DNA of 64,000 nucleotides from Haloarchaeobius amylolyticus (GCF_026616195.1 NZ_JANHDH010000003.1:186001-250000), one strand, 5' to 3'. Positions 44,180 through 53,015 are shown, numbered from the stretch's first letter. The notes: generated from the sequence alone by a model not told the origin. Program-made: numbers and translations.

Positions 44180-44641
44180 TCACAGCGGGTCTCCGGTCTC
44201 CATGTAGTGGGCGATCGCATACCCGCCGAGGAACAGTACCCCGCCGACGTTGGTCAATAGGTGGTTCCCCTGGCGGATGTACACCACACCGACCACCATC
44301 CCGGCGACGAGCACACCCGCTCCGAAAAGCACGCCCAGCCACTGCCGAGCGCTCTGCTCGTCCCCGGTGGAAGCGTCGCTCGACGCTGTCAGCGTGTCGC
44401 TTCCGTAGCCCGAATCGTCGATGAAGCCACCGGTGATGGCGTAGTGGGCGAGGAGGTATCCCCACCATGCCGCGAGTGCTGCTCCGAACACCATGAGCGG
44501 CTGGCGGGCGCCTGTCCAGAGGAACGGGTCGTCGATGCACGCCGACCCACAGGCCCAGATGAACCCCGACGAGAGGGAGGCCGATGTCAGTGACATCCCC
44601 AGGAGGAACCCGACCCACCGCTTCGTGACGCTGTCGTTCAT
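44180..44641 (-). CDS. Four-TM membrane protein of unknown function
   Basis: The 153-residue protein from ATG 44641 has four TM helices (about 10-30, 45-65, 95-115 and 125-145) separated by an acidic Ser/Asp/Thr-rich loop. Its start overlaps the stop of the upstream gene by four bases (ATGA), so it is translationally coupled to the similarly sized membrane protein at 44638-45078. The two may form a heteromeric complex. Its two Cys residues in IWACGSACIDD could form an external disulfide. No family recognised. Confidence 0.68.
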   Translation of the reverse strand: MNDSVTKRWVGFLLGMSLTSASLSSGFIWACGSACIDDPFLWTGARQPLMVFGAALAAWWGYLLAHYAITGGFIDDSGYGSDTLTASSDASTGDEQSARQWLGVLFGAGVLVAGMVVGVVYIRQGNHLLTNVGGVLFLGGYAIAHYMETGDPL

Positions 44642-45078
44642 CGTTCGGAATCGCCACCCAATCGCTGTTCGAGGTCGTCGATGGTGCCGCCGATCAGGGA
44701 GTGTCCCAACCCGACGCCGTTGATGCCGACGTGAGCGAACATGTAGCCCCCGATGCTCGAGACACCGGAGAACGCCGCGTTCGACAGGCTCGGGTCCAAG
44801 ATTGTCTGTGCGAACAAGGTGACGCCGAAGGCGATACCGATCCAGCCTATCACAAGAAGGGTTGCCCGCCGGATCAGACGTGAGGTCTCCAGTCCGCCGA
44901 ACCGGATGCCTCCACGGTGGACCCCGTGCTGGGACAGCTGATATCCCCAGGTGAACAGCAAGAACCCGGCCATCACCAGTGCCACCCGTCCCTCGAAGGC
45001 GTACAGGCCAGCGATGGTGGACCCGGCAGCGATGACGAGACTCCCGAGAACCACCCAGAACGCATCGGAGAGGGACAT
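44638..45078 (-). CDS. Four-TM membrane protein, coupled to its downstream neighbour
   Basis: The 146-residue protein has four hydrophobic helices (about 8-28, 32-50, 70-92 and 100-122) and a cytoplasmic C-terminus with a short helix (TIDDLEQRL). The ATGA overlap with the next gene indicates coupled translation. Both lie at the end of a leftward run that begins with the Tat-exported propeller gene at 48300. It is about the same size and topology as its partner but not obviously similar in sequence. Function unknown. Confidence 0.68.
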   Translation of the reverse strand: MSLSDAFWVVLGSLVIAAGSTIAGLYAFEGRVALVMAGFLLFTWGYQLSQHGVHRGGIRFGGLETSRLIRRATLLVIGWIGIAFGVTLFAQTILDPSLSNAAFSGVSSIGGYMFAHVGINGVGLGHSLIGGTIDDLEQRLGGDSER

Positions 45079-45120
45079 CGTAATCGCAACAATCCATCTT
45101 CTCTCGATTAGATGTTTCGG

Positions 45121-45252
45121 TTACCAGTATCGAACTCTGCCGTCGTCCCCGTCGAAGTCGACGAAGGCATGACTCTTCCTTCGCACTGAACTCCCACCGA
45201 ACAGGCCGCCTAGAGTGTCACCGAGAGACTTGCTCGAGAGAGGCACCCTCAC
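45121..45252 (-). CDS. Possible 43-residue protein
   Basis: A GTG at 45252 opens a short frame with haloarchaeal codon usage and an orderly product: a Gly-rich helix (LGDTLGGLFGG) followed by RRKSHAFVDFDGDDGRVRYW at the C-terminus. It fills the gap between the family A gene and the four-TM pair in the same orientation. No family is recognised and a chance frame cannot be excluded. Confidence 0.35.
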   Translation of the reverse strand: MRVPLSSKSLGDTLGGLFGGSSVRRKSHAFVDFDGDDGRVRYW

Positions 45253-45292
45253 CGGATCAGAGTGGAACTCTGATGCTGGATATAGACGACTC

Positions 45293-47017
45293 TCACTCCT
45301 CGGATGACTCGATTTCGTCGTGCATCGCGCCGGCACCGATGATGACACCCATCATCGACAGGCCAGCTACCATGCTGGTCCAGATGTCCAGTTCTGCCAG
45401 TCCCACGACGAAGAATCCGACCCCGACCACGGAACCCGCGAGGATTCGCTGGTTGGTCGGGAGTTCTATCACGGTCGACAACCGGGGGACGCCGTAGTAG
45501 AGCAACAACACCAGACCGAGAATCGAGAGGTGACCGGACATCGGTGCTCCTCCGAAGCTGTCGAAGGAGATATCGGCGATGATCACGGTGTGGATCACGA
45601 ACGGCAGGTAGAGCTCGAGCATCGGGCTCCTGGCTGGACGGGTTGGCCGCTCGATGGTCCGAAGGACCGTCCAGCAGAGCCACACCGCAGCAGTTCCCCA
45701 GACGAAGAGGAACCCGAACTCTCTCGTGGCGAGCGATAGCGGAAAGAACGGCTCACCCCACGTGAACCGCTGAGAGAGCCACGCCGTAGCCATGATGGCC
45801 AACGGGAGGAACAGTCCGACGGGCCGCGAGGTGGGTGGACGTCGCTGGACCATCGACACGTCCAGTTCAGCGTAGTCGACCCCACTGTGATACAGCAGTG
45901 ACGGGATGCGTCGAATCGCATGGTACCAGAACCACAGGCTGTAACAGACGATGATGAGGGGGGTGAAGCTGAGTGCGAACCAGACGAGCAGGTCGCCCGT
46001 CTTCTCCAGACTGTACACGACCGCCGGGAACGTCTTCAACTCGACCATCGCGCCATACGCACCTGTTATCTCACCGAGGTACAGGCCGTCGAGGGGTGTC
46101 TCGTATCCGTCCCAGAGGAAGAGCGGAATCAGGGACTGCAACACGGTGAAGAGTATCACCATGAACATAGACAGTGCACGCGGTTGGAGTGCCAGCCCGA
46201 GATTCCGATAGAAGCCCGAATCGATATCGGTGACCGTCTGAAAGATTCCGCCGAGTCTGGAGTCGGGGGCTGGCGTCCGCTCGCTTCGAAGCAGGAACTG
46301 GCCGACGAGGCCCAGTATCGCAAGCACCTCCAGGAGTGGATAGTAGAGGTTGAGTATCCCGATGAAGGCTCCGAAGAAGATGGCGGGAAGGATGTAGACC
46401 GAGATACCTGCCACCTCGATGAACAGCGCGGCGAGACGCCGAGTACGCTGGTTCTGCGCGAGCGTGTCCAGTTCCGACTGGAAATCAGATGACATCAAAT
46501 CGAAAGGATACGTGAGGTAGTGGTCGGTATCGAACACCGACCGGTCCTCTATCCGTCTGAACAGGCCGGCGAAGAGGACGAACCCGAGGATCATGTACCA
46601 CGTGAAGACACCAGACGGTGGTTCGGGGACGTACGCCGGTACAGTCGAGTAGGTTATCTTGAGGAACCAGACGTACCAGAGCGTCGCGAACCCGAAGATG
46701 TACGCGCTGGCGAGATACCGCGCCGAGCGATGCTCATCGAGCGGACGATATAGCGAGCCGATGTATACCCGCGGGAGGTACGCGACCGGGATGGCACCCA
46801 ACAGGAGCACGCTCAGCAGGAACGGTATCGACTCGAGAGGCAAGACGTCTGCGACAGGTGCCAGCCACTCAGACAGGGCACCACCCGAGACAGACGGAAC
46901 GGTGTTCCAGGCCAGAATCGTCCCGGTGACCACGCCGAGGAATCTATCGGGGGTGACGTAGCGGAAGAGGCGCCCAGCCAGCGCCCGCCCGATGGGAATC
47001 AGCGACGGTCCCCTCAT
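45293..47017 (-). CDS. Polytopic membrane protein, family A (member 3)
   Basis: The 574-residue protein has about 12 hydrophobic helices and the family A signature SLWFWYHAIRRIPSLL near residue 370. The Arg/Pro-rich segment after it (VQRRPPTSRPVG) and a four-helix end match the other members. Its ATG at 47017 overlaps the stop of the beta-propeller gene by four bases, so the two are translationally coupled. That link between an exported propeller and a family A protein is the best hint of function: the propeller may sit on the outer face of this protein. No known transporter family is recognised. Confidence 0.76.
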   Translation of the reverse strand: MRGPSLIPIGRALAGRLFRYVTPDRFLGVVTGTILAWNTVPSVSGGALSEWLAPVADVLPLESIPFLLSVLLLGAIPVAYLPRVYIGSLYRPLDEHRSARYLASAYIFGFATLWYVWFLKITYSTVPAYVPEPPSGVFTWYMILGFVLFAGLFRRIEDRSVFDTDHYLTYPFDLMSSDFQSELDTLAQNQRTRRLAALFIEVAGISVYILPAIFFGAFIGILNLYYPLLEVLAILGLVGQFLLRSERTPAPDSRLGGIFQTVTDIDSGFYRNLGLALQPRALSMFMVILFTVLQSLIPLFLWDGYETPLDGLYLGEITGAYGAMVELKTFPAVVYSLEKTGDLLVWFALSFTPLIIVCYSLWFWYHAIRRIPSLLYHSGVDYAELDVSMVQRRPPTSRPVGLFLPLAIMATAWLSQRFTWGEPFFPLSLATREFGFLFVWGTAAVWLCWTVLRTIERPTRPARSPMLELYLPFVIHTVIIADISFDSFGGAPMSGHLSILGLVLLLYYGVPRLSTVIELPTNQRILAGSVVGVGFFVVGLAELDIWTSMVAGLSMMGVIIGAGAMHDEIESSEE

Positions 47018-48300
47018 GCGAACCTCGGTGAAGTGTCACCGCGACGGTTGGTATCGAGTTCCCCTCTTCTCTCTGCAGATGCTTGCTCTTCGTCTTCTCT
47101 CCACGGCGGACCGAGCGACCGCAGGAAGCTTCGACCGTCCCTCTCACCGAGGACGAACAGTCCTCCATCGGCCCCGAACGCGACATCGATTACTGCGTGT
47201 GAGAACCTGTAGCCGACCGACCGCTCACCTTCGGCGTCGACCGTCAGCAGGAACGAGATGTCCGTCGTGTCCTCCTCCTCCTCGTCCGGTTCCAGTTCTC
47301 CGAGGCTTACATAGCCGCCTTCGACGGGGTGGACGGCACTCAGACTGGCGTCGTAGCCGTCGACGCGCAACTCGTGCCACCAGTACGGATGGCCTTGCTC
47401 GTCGAGATACGTCATCACGCCCGCCCGTGGCCCGGCGTCGGGATCGGTCAACCCGACGGTGACGAGTCCCTCACTGTTCGCGCCAGTCCCCGCCGTAATC
47501 GCGTCGGTGAACCACCACGCGGGGTAGGTGCGGCGCCAGGCGGTCCCCCCTGTTCGAAGAGCGATGATACCGGCGTCGGTCCCGACGCCCTCCGTCCGGT
47601 CGAGACCGCCGACGAGGAACACCTGCCCATCCCGCCCGACGACGAGGTCATCGACCGAGGAGATGGCCGCATCGTACGTCCGACTCCAGCGCAGCGTCCC
47701 GTCCGGAGACAGGTTCGCGAGCCAGGCTGAATCGAGCCACGACTGGAACGATTCGCGACGGCCAGCCACGAGATACCCGCTTCCGTCTCTATCTGATTCG
47801 ATAGCCTCGATGACATAGGAGTGCGGGCTCGGCTGGTACTGGCGCCTCCAGCGGACGGTCTGGTCCGTGTTCATCGCGACTGCCCACGCCCGGGATCTAC
47901 GTGACTCAGCCCTCGTCACCCCTGCCAAGATGGGGGCTGATGAGGTCGGCAGCAGCGTTCGGAGGCTTCCCTCCCTGTCGCCGGCACTGATGCGGCGACC
48001 TGTCGTCTGCTCCCCGGCGGTATCGACAGAAGCCACCCAGCCTTGCTCCCCCTGTGACGACTCACCTGCTAGCCAACAGGTCCCCGAGCTATCGACCTCG
48101 ACGGTTGCTGGCGACCCATCGACCTGCCGTCGCCAGCGCTCTGTCCATCCTGCCTCGCCGACAGCCGTCCAAGAAGGTTCCAGTTCGTCGGTCACAGCGT
48201 CCCAGCCCACCGTCTCTCCCCTGGCCGATAGCTCTCCCACGATTCCGCCACCGACCGCGGTCAGCGCCCCCAGCCGCAGTGCCTGACGCCGCGATATCAT
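47014..48300 (-). CDS. Tat-exported beta-propeller protein
   Basis: The 428-residue protein starts MISRRQALRLGALTAVGGGIVG, a twin-arginine signal with a short hydrophobic core and no lipobox. The rest is made of about seven repeats with recurring WRR/WRRQY, DGSGYLVAG and GQVFLVGG elements. These are typical of PQQ-like/delta-60 beta-propellers without the PQQ ligands being evident. It should be folded before export and act on the outer face. TTTTATAC about 30 bases upstream gives a nearly leaderless start. The stop overlaps the family A gene by four bases. It is divergent from the AAA+ gene. Confidence 0.8.
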   Translation of the reverse strand: MISRRQALRLGALTAVGGGIVGELSARGETVGWDAVTDELEPSWTAVGEAGWTERWRRQVDGSPATVEVDSSGTCWLAGESSQGEQGWVASVDTAGEQTTGRRISAGDREGSLRTLLPTSSAPILAGVTRAESRRSRAWAVAMNTDQTVRWRRQYQPSPHSYVIEAIESDRDGSGYLVAGRRESFQSWLDSAWLANLSPDGTLRWSRTYDAAISSVDDLVVGRDGQVFLVGGLDRTEGVGTDAGIIALRTGGTAWRRTYPAWWFTDAITAGTGANSEGLVTVGLTDPDAGPRAGVMTYLDEQGHPYWWHELRVDGYDASLSAVHPVEGGYVSLGELEPDEEEEDTTDISFLLTVDAEGERSVGYRFSHAVIDVAFGADGGLFVLGERDGRSFLRSLGPPWREDEEQASAERRGELDTNRRGDTSPRFA

Positions 48301-48451
48301 CTCTGGCGTGACTATCGACGAATACCCGTATAAAATGTTCGACCAGCAACACCTCTCCGCATCGTCTGGCCGCCGCTCCCACCTGCCCGAGCATCCGGGG
48401 CGCTGGATCGCCCGACACGCATTTGTACCGGCACCGTGACGAGTGTATCGA

Positions 48452-50386
48452 ATGACCGGCAGGGACAACTCGTCGGGTGGGGATGCTGACCACGTCGCGG
48501 GAGCGACCCCCGAACAGTGGCGACCGTTACGGGAGTCACCATTGACAGGGTTCGGGTCCATCGATGGGCTGGAAGAACGGCTCCGACGGCTCGAGGAGTC
48601 GGTCGTCGAACCGGCTCGGGACGACCGATTCGCCGGGCTCGGAGCCAGCGGCGTACTCATCTACGGCCCATCTGGCGTCGGGAAATCACGGCTCGCCAGG
48701 GCCATCATCGGCGAGATGGACTTCCCATATCTGCAGGTGACACCGAGCGACCTGTCCCTGGGCGACCCCGACCGATGCGCCCGGGAGTTGGAAGGTCTCG
48801 TGTCGACGGCGCTCGATTCCGGTCGGTGCGTGCTCCTGTTCGAGAGCTTCGACACCATCGCACCAGGGGTCCGGTCGGACGACCACGGGCGACCCTCCCA
48901 GATCGCGACCGCTCTCAGGGCCGGCTTCGACCGGATCGACGAGAGCGACGAGGACGTCGTGGTCATCGCGGTCGCCCAACGACTCGCAGACGTCGAACGC
49001 GCGGTCCGCCGTGCCGGGCGTATCGACCTGCTGGTCGGTCTCGAACGACCGACCGAACACCGGCGCCGCCTCGTCCTGCATCGTGAACTCGCCGCTGTGA
49101 CCGAGTCGGACCTGGAACTCGACGCCGACCGAACGGATGTCGACCTCCAGTTCTGCGCCGAGTTGACCGGTGGGCTCTCGACCGCCGAACTGGTGGTCGC
49201 CACCGAGCATGCGGCACGTATCGCCGTTGCAGACGCTGAAGACGACACGCCGACCATCGACCAGGATGCGCTCATCGCAGCGTTCGAGACGGTCGCGCGC
49301 CAGCGTGGCGTCGATGAGCGAAGCGAGAGCGATGCGGGCTCCCGGCTCACGGACGACTTCACCTTCGGGGACCCGGACCTGCCGGGTGGGTCCGAACCAT
49401 CCTGGCTCGAGGATGACGACGAGAGCAGCCTCGGCGACCTCTTCGGTGGGTCGGACCAGGACGATGAAGCCGAGGATGACGACGGGGCCGACTTCGAGGA
49501 TGACGAGCCCCGCGAGCCAGTCACCACCGGCGATGATATCTCGTTCATCGACGAGACAGACACGCCCGACGTGACCTTCGACGACATCGGGGACCTCGAG
49601 ACCGCGAAACAACGGCTGCAGGAGGTCGTGGAATGGCCTCGACGTTATCCGGACCGCTTCGAACAGCTGGGCATCGACCCGGCCACAGGGATCCTCCTCC
49701 ACGGCCCGCCGGGCACCGGGAAGACCATGCTCGCCCGCGCGGTCGCGAACGAGACCGACAGCGCGTTCATCCCTATCAACGGCCCAGAGGTGTTCGACAA
49801 GTACTTCGGCGAATCCGAACGCTTCATCCGGGAGGTCTTCTCGGCGGCCAGAGACGCCTCGCCGACCGTCGTCTTCTTCGACGAGTTCGACTCCATCGCC
49901 CCGAGCAGGGGTGGCTACAGCGACGGTTCCTCCCTGACGGACAGCATCGTCAACCAGCTCCTCTCGGAACTGGACGGGATGAACGACCTCGAAGACGTCG
50001 TGGTCATGGCGGCGACGAACCGCCCCGACATGATCGACCCTGCCCTTCGCCGGCCCGGGCGGTTCGACGTGCAGGTGGAGGTCTCGAACCCGGACCGGCG
50101 TGGCCGCCGAGAGGTGTTCAAGGTCCATACGGCGGACCGAGCACTGGCCGACGACGTCGACCCCGAATGGCTCGCTGCCCGCACCGACGACGCGTACTCG
50201 GGTGCCGACATCGCCGCGGTCTGTGACGAAGCCGCGATGATTGCCCTGCGAACCGACATCGAGGCCGAGAACGACGACCCCATCGTCATCACCCGAGCTC
50301 ACTTCGAGCAGGCCATCGATGCCGTCGACCCGACGGCAGACCTGCTCGGTTCCAGTTCTCGAACTGCTGGTGAAGCCTTCTGGTGA
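48452..50386 (+). CDS. Double-AAA+ ATPase (CDC48/VCP-like) without N-domain
   Basis: The 644-residue protein from ATG 48452 has two AAA+ modules. The first has Walker A GPSGVGKS (72-79) but an eroded Walker B, LLFESFD (128-134), lacking the DE pair. An acidic linker of about 90 residues (around 295-375) separates the modules. The second has GPPGTGKT (418-425), Walker B FFDEFDS with Asp477-Glu478, sensor 1 AATNRPD and arginine fingers RRPGRFD. The second module is close to CDC48/PAN sequences and should hydrolyse ATP. Unlike CDC48 it lacks the N-terminal double-psi barrel. TTTGTA at about 48420 predicts a leaderless start. It lies within the cluster, converging on a family A gene. Confidence 0.92.
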   Translation: MTGRDNSSGGDADHVAGATPEQWRPLRESPLTGFGSIDGLEERLRRLEESVVEPARDDRFAGLGASGVLIYGPSGVGKSRLARAIIGEMDFPYLQVTPSDLSLGDPDRCARELEGLVSTALDSGRCVLLFESFDTIAPGVRSDDHGRPSQIATALRAGFDRIDESDEDVVVIAVAQRLADVERAVRRAGRIDLLVGLERPTEHRRRLVLHRELAAVTESDLELDADRTDVDLQFCAELTGGLSTAELVVATEHAARIAVADAEDDTPTIDQDALIAAFETVARQRGVDERSESDAGSRLTDDFTFGDPDLPGGSEPSWLEDDDESSLGDLFGGSDQDDEAEDDDGADFEDDEPREPVTTGDDISFIDETDTPDVTFDDIGDLETAKQRLQEVVEWPRRYPDRFEQLGIDPATGILLHGPPGTGKTMLARAVANETDSAFIPINGPEVFDKYFGESERFIREVFSAARDASPTVVFFDEFDSIAPSRGGYSDGSSLTDSIVNQLLSELDGMNDLEDVVVMAATNRPDMIDPALRRPGRFDVQVEVSNPDRRGRREVFKVHTADRALADDVDPEWLAARTDDAYSGADIAAVCDEAAMIALRTDIEAENDDPIVITRAHFEQAIDAVDPTADLLGSSSRTAGEAFW

Positions 50387-50507
50387 TGCAGCGTCATCAT
50401 GGGTCTCCAATACAGCCCTCGTGTGGGTGATAGTCGGCCCGGTCGTGAGATGCTTCGAACGCCAGTCAGGGACGGAGTTTCGGCGGGCTCAGGGACAGAT
50501 GGCCGGT

Positions 50508-52274
50508 TCAAACCGAAGACCGGATGTCGGTGACGACGTCCGAGATGAACAGTCGAAGGGCGACGACGTAGGCCGCGACACCGATGATTCCAGAGTTCAG
50601 GAGTTCAAGGACAGCTGTCCTACCCAGATACAGGCCAGCCACGATACCGATACCTCCGAGCATGATCGCACTGCCCGGTCGCCCCTTGAGTGGGCCAACT
50701 CCACGACGGCGAACCGCCGGGAACAGATACAACGGGACCAGGGTGACCACGAGAAGCAGCAGATACGACCCCTCAGATGCGTACGGCGATGGTGAGATCT
50801 CTCCGACCACCCCGAGCCCACCCATCAGGATGGTGAATGCAATCGGAACCGAATGGTCGTCTACCGGTTCCGGAAGCGCGGCCTGCTGGTGGCGGTTCCG
50901 CATCACCCGGACCATCCCGGCGATGCCGAGGACGATGGCAGCGAGCGCCAGCAACCCAAGGACGGGGTGCATGTCGAACAGCTTCCCTGCGGTGAAGTAC
51001 CCGCCGAGGACGAGCGTCGGGAACACCAGCAGGTCGGGGGGCAATGCCGGACCGGTGGCCGATACCCCATCGACCGTGGCGGCCCGCAGGATCTCAGCTA
51101 CCCAGAACCACATGATGTAGATGGCAGCCTGGAAGATTGGCAGCAGCAGGAACACCGCCAGCGACGTCGCCACGAGGGTGGAACCACCAGCTCCGAGAAG
51201 AGACCCATCGAAGCCGGAGACGAACAGCCAGAGCAACCATCCGCCCAGCAGGAAGCCCTGGAAGACCATCGCTATCTCGAACAGCCTCGTCGGCTGCTCC
51301 ATCGCCTTCCCTATCACGTCGACCGCTCGCGATTGGACATCGAGCGTGCGCGTTCTCACCCGCTCCTGGCGACCGAGGGTGCCGACGATTACCCCACCGA
51401 GCAACAGGAACTCGGGGAGTGGATACAGACCATCGAGGACGGCGATGAGGGTGCCGATCAACAGCGATATCATCAACATGGTCACCGGGCCCGGCCCCGA
51501 CTCGTACTCGAGCGCGCGTTGCAGCACGACCAGGACACAGCCCGAGACGAGCGTATGGAACAGGAACCAGGACCCGATGGTGATGGACCGCCAGGGGAGC
51601 GTATCCGGCCCGGGGAAGAAGTTGTGCGCGATGATGAGCCCGTAGACGAGTGCGATGGTCGCCGCGACCAGACGGACCATGACCCGGACCGGTCGCGTCG
51701 TCTCCGCGAGCCAGTCCGTCGTTCGCGATATCTCGACGATGGTGGTGAACGTGATAAAGAGATAGAAGGGCCAGCGGACCGGCCGCCCCGGTGGTCTGGT
51801 CCAGACCCTCGACACCGGTTCGAGCGCGGCCCTCACCAGGGACTCCATCTCGAACACCGCGGCCCAGGCGATCTGGGGCGCGGACACAGCCCCGAGAAGG
51901 GCCCGGTCCATCGACGTGAGCAAGCCGTATCCCGAGATGAGGGTATCGACCGGTTCTCTCCAGAACACCACCGAGAAGAGAACGTACGCCACGCCGACGA
52001 CAAGTGCGAGCGCTTCCCGCCGTGTGTTCGAATATCTCCCGGACTCTTCGACGAAGAACCCGGAGACTGCGATGTAGACCACCAGCATCAGGAAGCCCAT
52101 GCCTGCCAGTGGGGTGAACTCGGCCGTGAATATCGCGACCAACACGGCCGTTATGGAGTTATCGAGGATCTGTATCGCCGGGAGAACAGTCACCTTCGGG
52201 AGAATCGCGATGAGCGACACCACCGCCGCAACCATCCCCGAAATCGTGCCGCCGTGTCTCCCCCTTCCTGGCAT
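50508..52274 (-). CDS. Polytopic membrane protein, family A (member 4)
   Basis: The 588-residue protein has about 13 hydrophobic helices. The family A signature appears in reduced form as YIMWFWVAEILRA near residue 385, followed by a Pro-rich hinge (TGPALPPDLLVFPTLVLGG) and a terminal helix block. It is the most divergent member; the Arg-rich docking helix is shortened. The start at 52274 is followed by a basic stretch (PGRGRHGG), then the first helix. It is convergent with the AAA+ gene. Confidence 0.7.
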   Translation of the reverse strand: MPGRGRHGGTISGMVAAVVSLIAILPKVTVLPAIQILDNSITAVLVAIFTAEFTPLAGMGFLMLVVYIAVSGFFVEESGRYSNTRREALALVVGVAYVLFSVVFWREPVDTLISGYGLLTSMDRALLGAVSAPQIAWAAVFEMESLVRAALEPVSRVWTRPPGRPVRWPFYLFITFTTIVEISRTTDWLAETTRPVRVMVRLVAATIALVYGLIIAHNFFPGPDTLPWRSITIGSWFLFHTLVSGCVLVVLQRALEYESGPGPVTMLMISLLIGTLIAVLDGLYPLPEFLLLGGVIVGTLGRQERVRTRTLDVQSRAVDVIGKAMEQPTRLFEIAMVFQGFLLGGWLLWLFVSGFDGSLLGAGGSTLVATSLAVFLLLPIFQAAIYIMWFWVAEILRAATVDGVSATGPALPPDLLVFPTLVLGGYFTAGKLFDMHPVLGLLALAAIVLGIAGMVRVMRNRHQQAALPEPVDDHSVPIAFTILMGGLGVVGEISPSPYASEGSYLLLLVVTLVPLYLFPAVRRRGVGPLKGRPGSAIMLGGIGIVAGLYLGRTAVLELLNSGIIGVAAYVVALRLFISDVVTDIRSSV

Positions 52275-52485
52275 GCAGTCAGGAGAAGTTGAGTCGGTGC
52301 CCTCATAGATATTGGGGGAGTTACATGAACCTGTCGTGTGGGGAAGACCACGGCCAACTCTCGACCGACAGTGTCACTCTCGGGGCGGCCTCTCGTCATG
52401 ACGGTTGTTGGATGCACAGAATCCCGAGGATCAGACGATCGTCTTTCTTCTCGGTCAGTTCACACGGGCCAGAGCGTGCCCCTGG

Positions 52486-52971
52486 TCACTCTTCGTCTGT
52501 AGTCTCCGTGTCGCCAGACCGGGACCGGAACACGAACGCAGCGAGGAGTATCTCGAGAACGAACCACGGGCTGGTGATGTAGTCGGCCACGTACTCCTCC
52601 AGTGGCCGAGAGACGGTGTTCACAGGGCGCAGGAGTGGCCAGAAAAAGAACTCTGGCTCGTCCCACTTGTCCAGGGTCAGTGGGAGGTCACCGGCGATGT
52701 GGACGAGGAACCCGGCCGCGAAGGCACGAAATGGCCCGTCGCGCTCCCCCCAGCGGTATGCACAGATAGACAGCAGGCTGGCGGTGATCAGCGAATGGGC
52801 CACGGTGTGATAGGCAGGGGCGCCCTCCCGGCTCCCAAGCGGTTTGTCGATGACATCAGGTGCTACCACGCCGAGCAGGTGAGCAGCATACCGCGTCGGG
52901 TCCTCGTCGAACGCGAACCGCCGGGCGGTGTAGATTCCGGTCGCGATATGCCCCAGTGGCCACATTGGCAC
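52486..52971 (-). CDS. YdjM/DUF457-type membrane-bound metal-dependent hydrolase
   Basis: The 161-residue protein contains the His/Asp pattern of the YdjM family: LGHIATG at the N-terminus, APDVIDKP, HTVAHSL in the next helix, and FLVHIAGDLPL. These residues probably bind metal within the membrane helices. The family is annotated as metal-dependent hydrolases, with substrate unknown in archaea. Two Met codons (52971 and 52965) are possible starts. The gene is the last of the leftward run on this side and is divergent from the gene at 53054 across a CTAG-rich promoter. Confidence 0.82.
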   Translation of the reverse strand: MPMWPLGHIATGIYTARRFAFDEDPTRYAAHLLGVVAPDVIDKPLGSREGAPAYHTVAHSLITASLLSICAYRWGERDGPFRAFAAGFLVHIAGDLPLTLDKWDEPEFFFWPLLRPVNTVSRPLEEYVADYITSPWFVLEILLAAFVFRSRSGDTETTDEE

Positions 52972-52981
52972 AGCGGAATCA

Positions 52982-53015
52982 CTCTAGGTTTAAATATCTA
53001 GCTCGAGCGCTAGAG
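52982..53015. repeat. CTAG-rich inverted repeat in a divergent promoter
   Basis: CTCTAG (52982-52987) and CTAGAG (53010-53015) are inverted arms flanking GTTTAAATATCTAGCTCGAG. Three CTAG tetramers occur in 30 bases, although CTAG is rare in haloarchaeal DNA. TTTAAATA within the loop could be the TATA box of either divergent gene, so the palindrome may be an operator. Confidence 0.4.
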
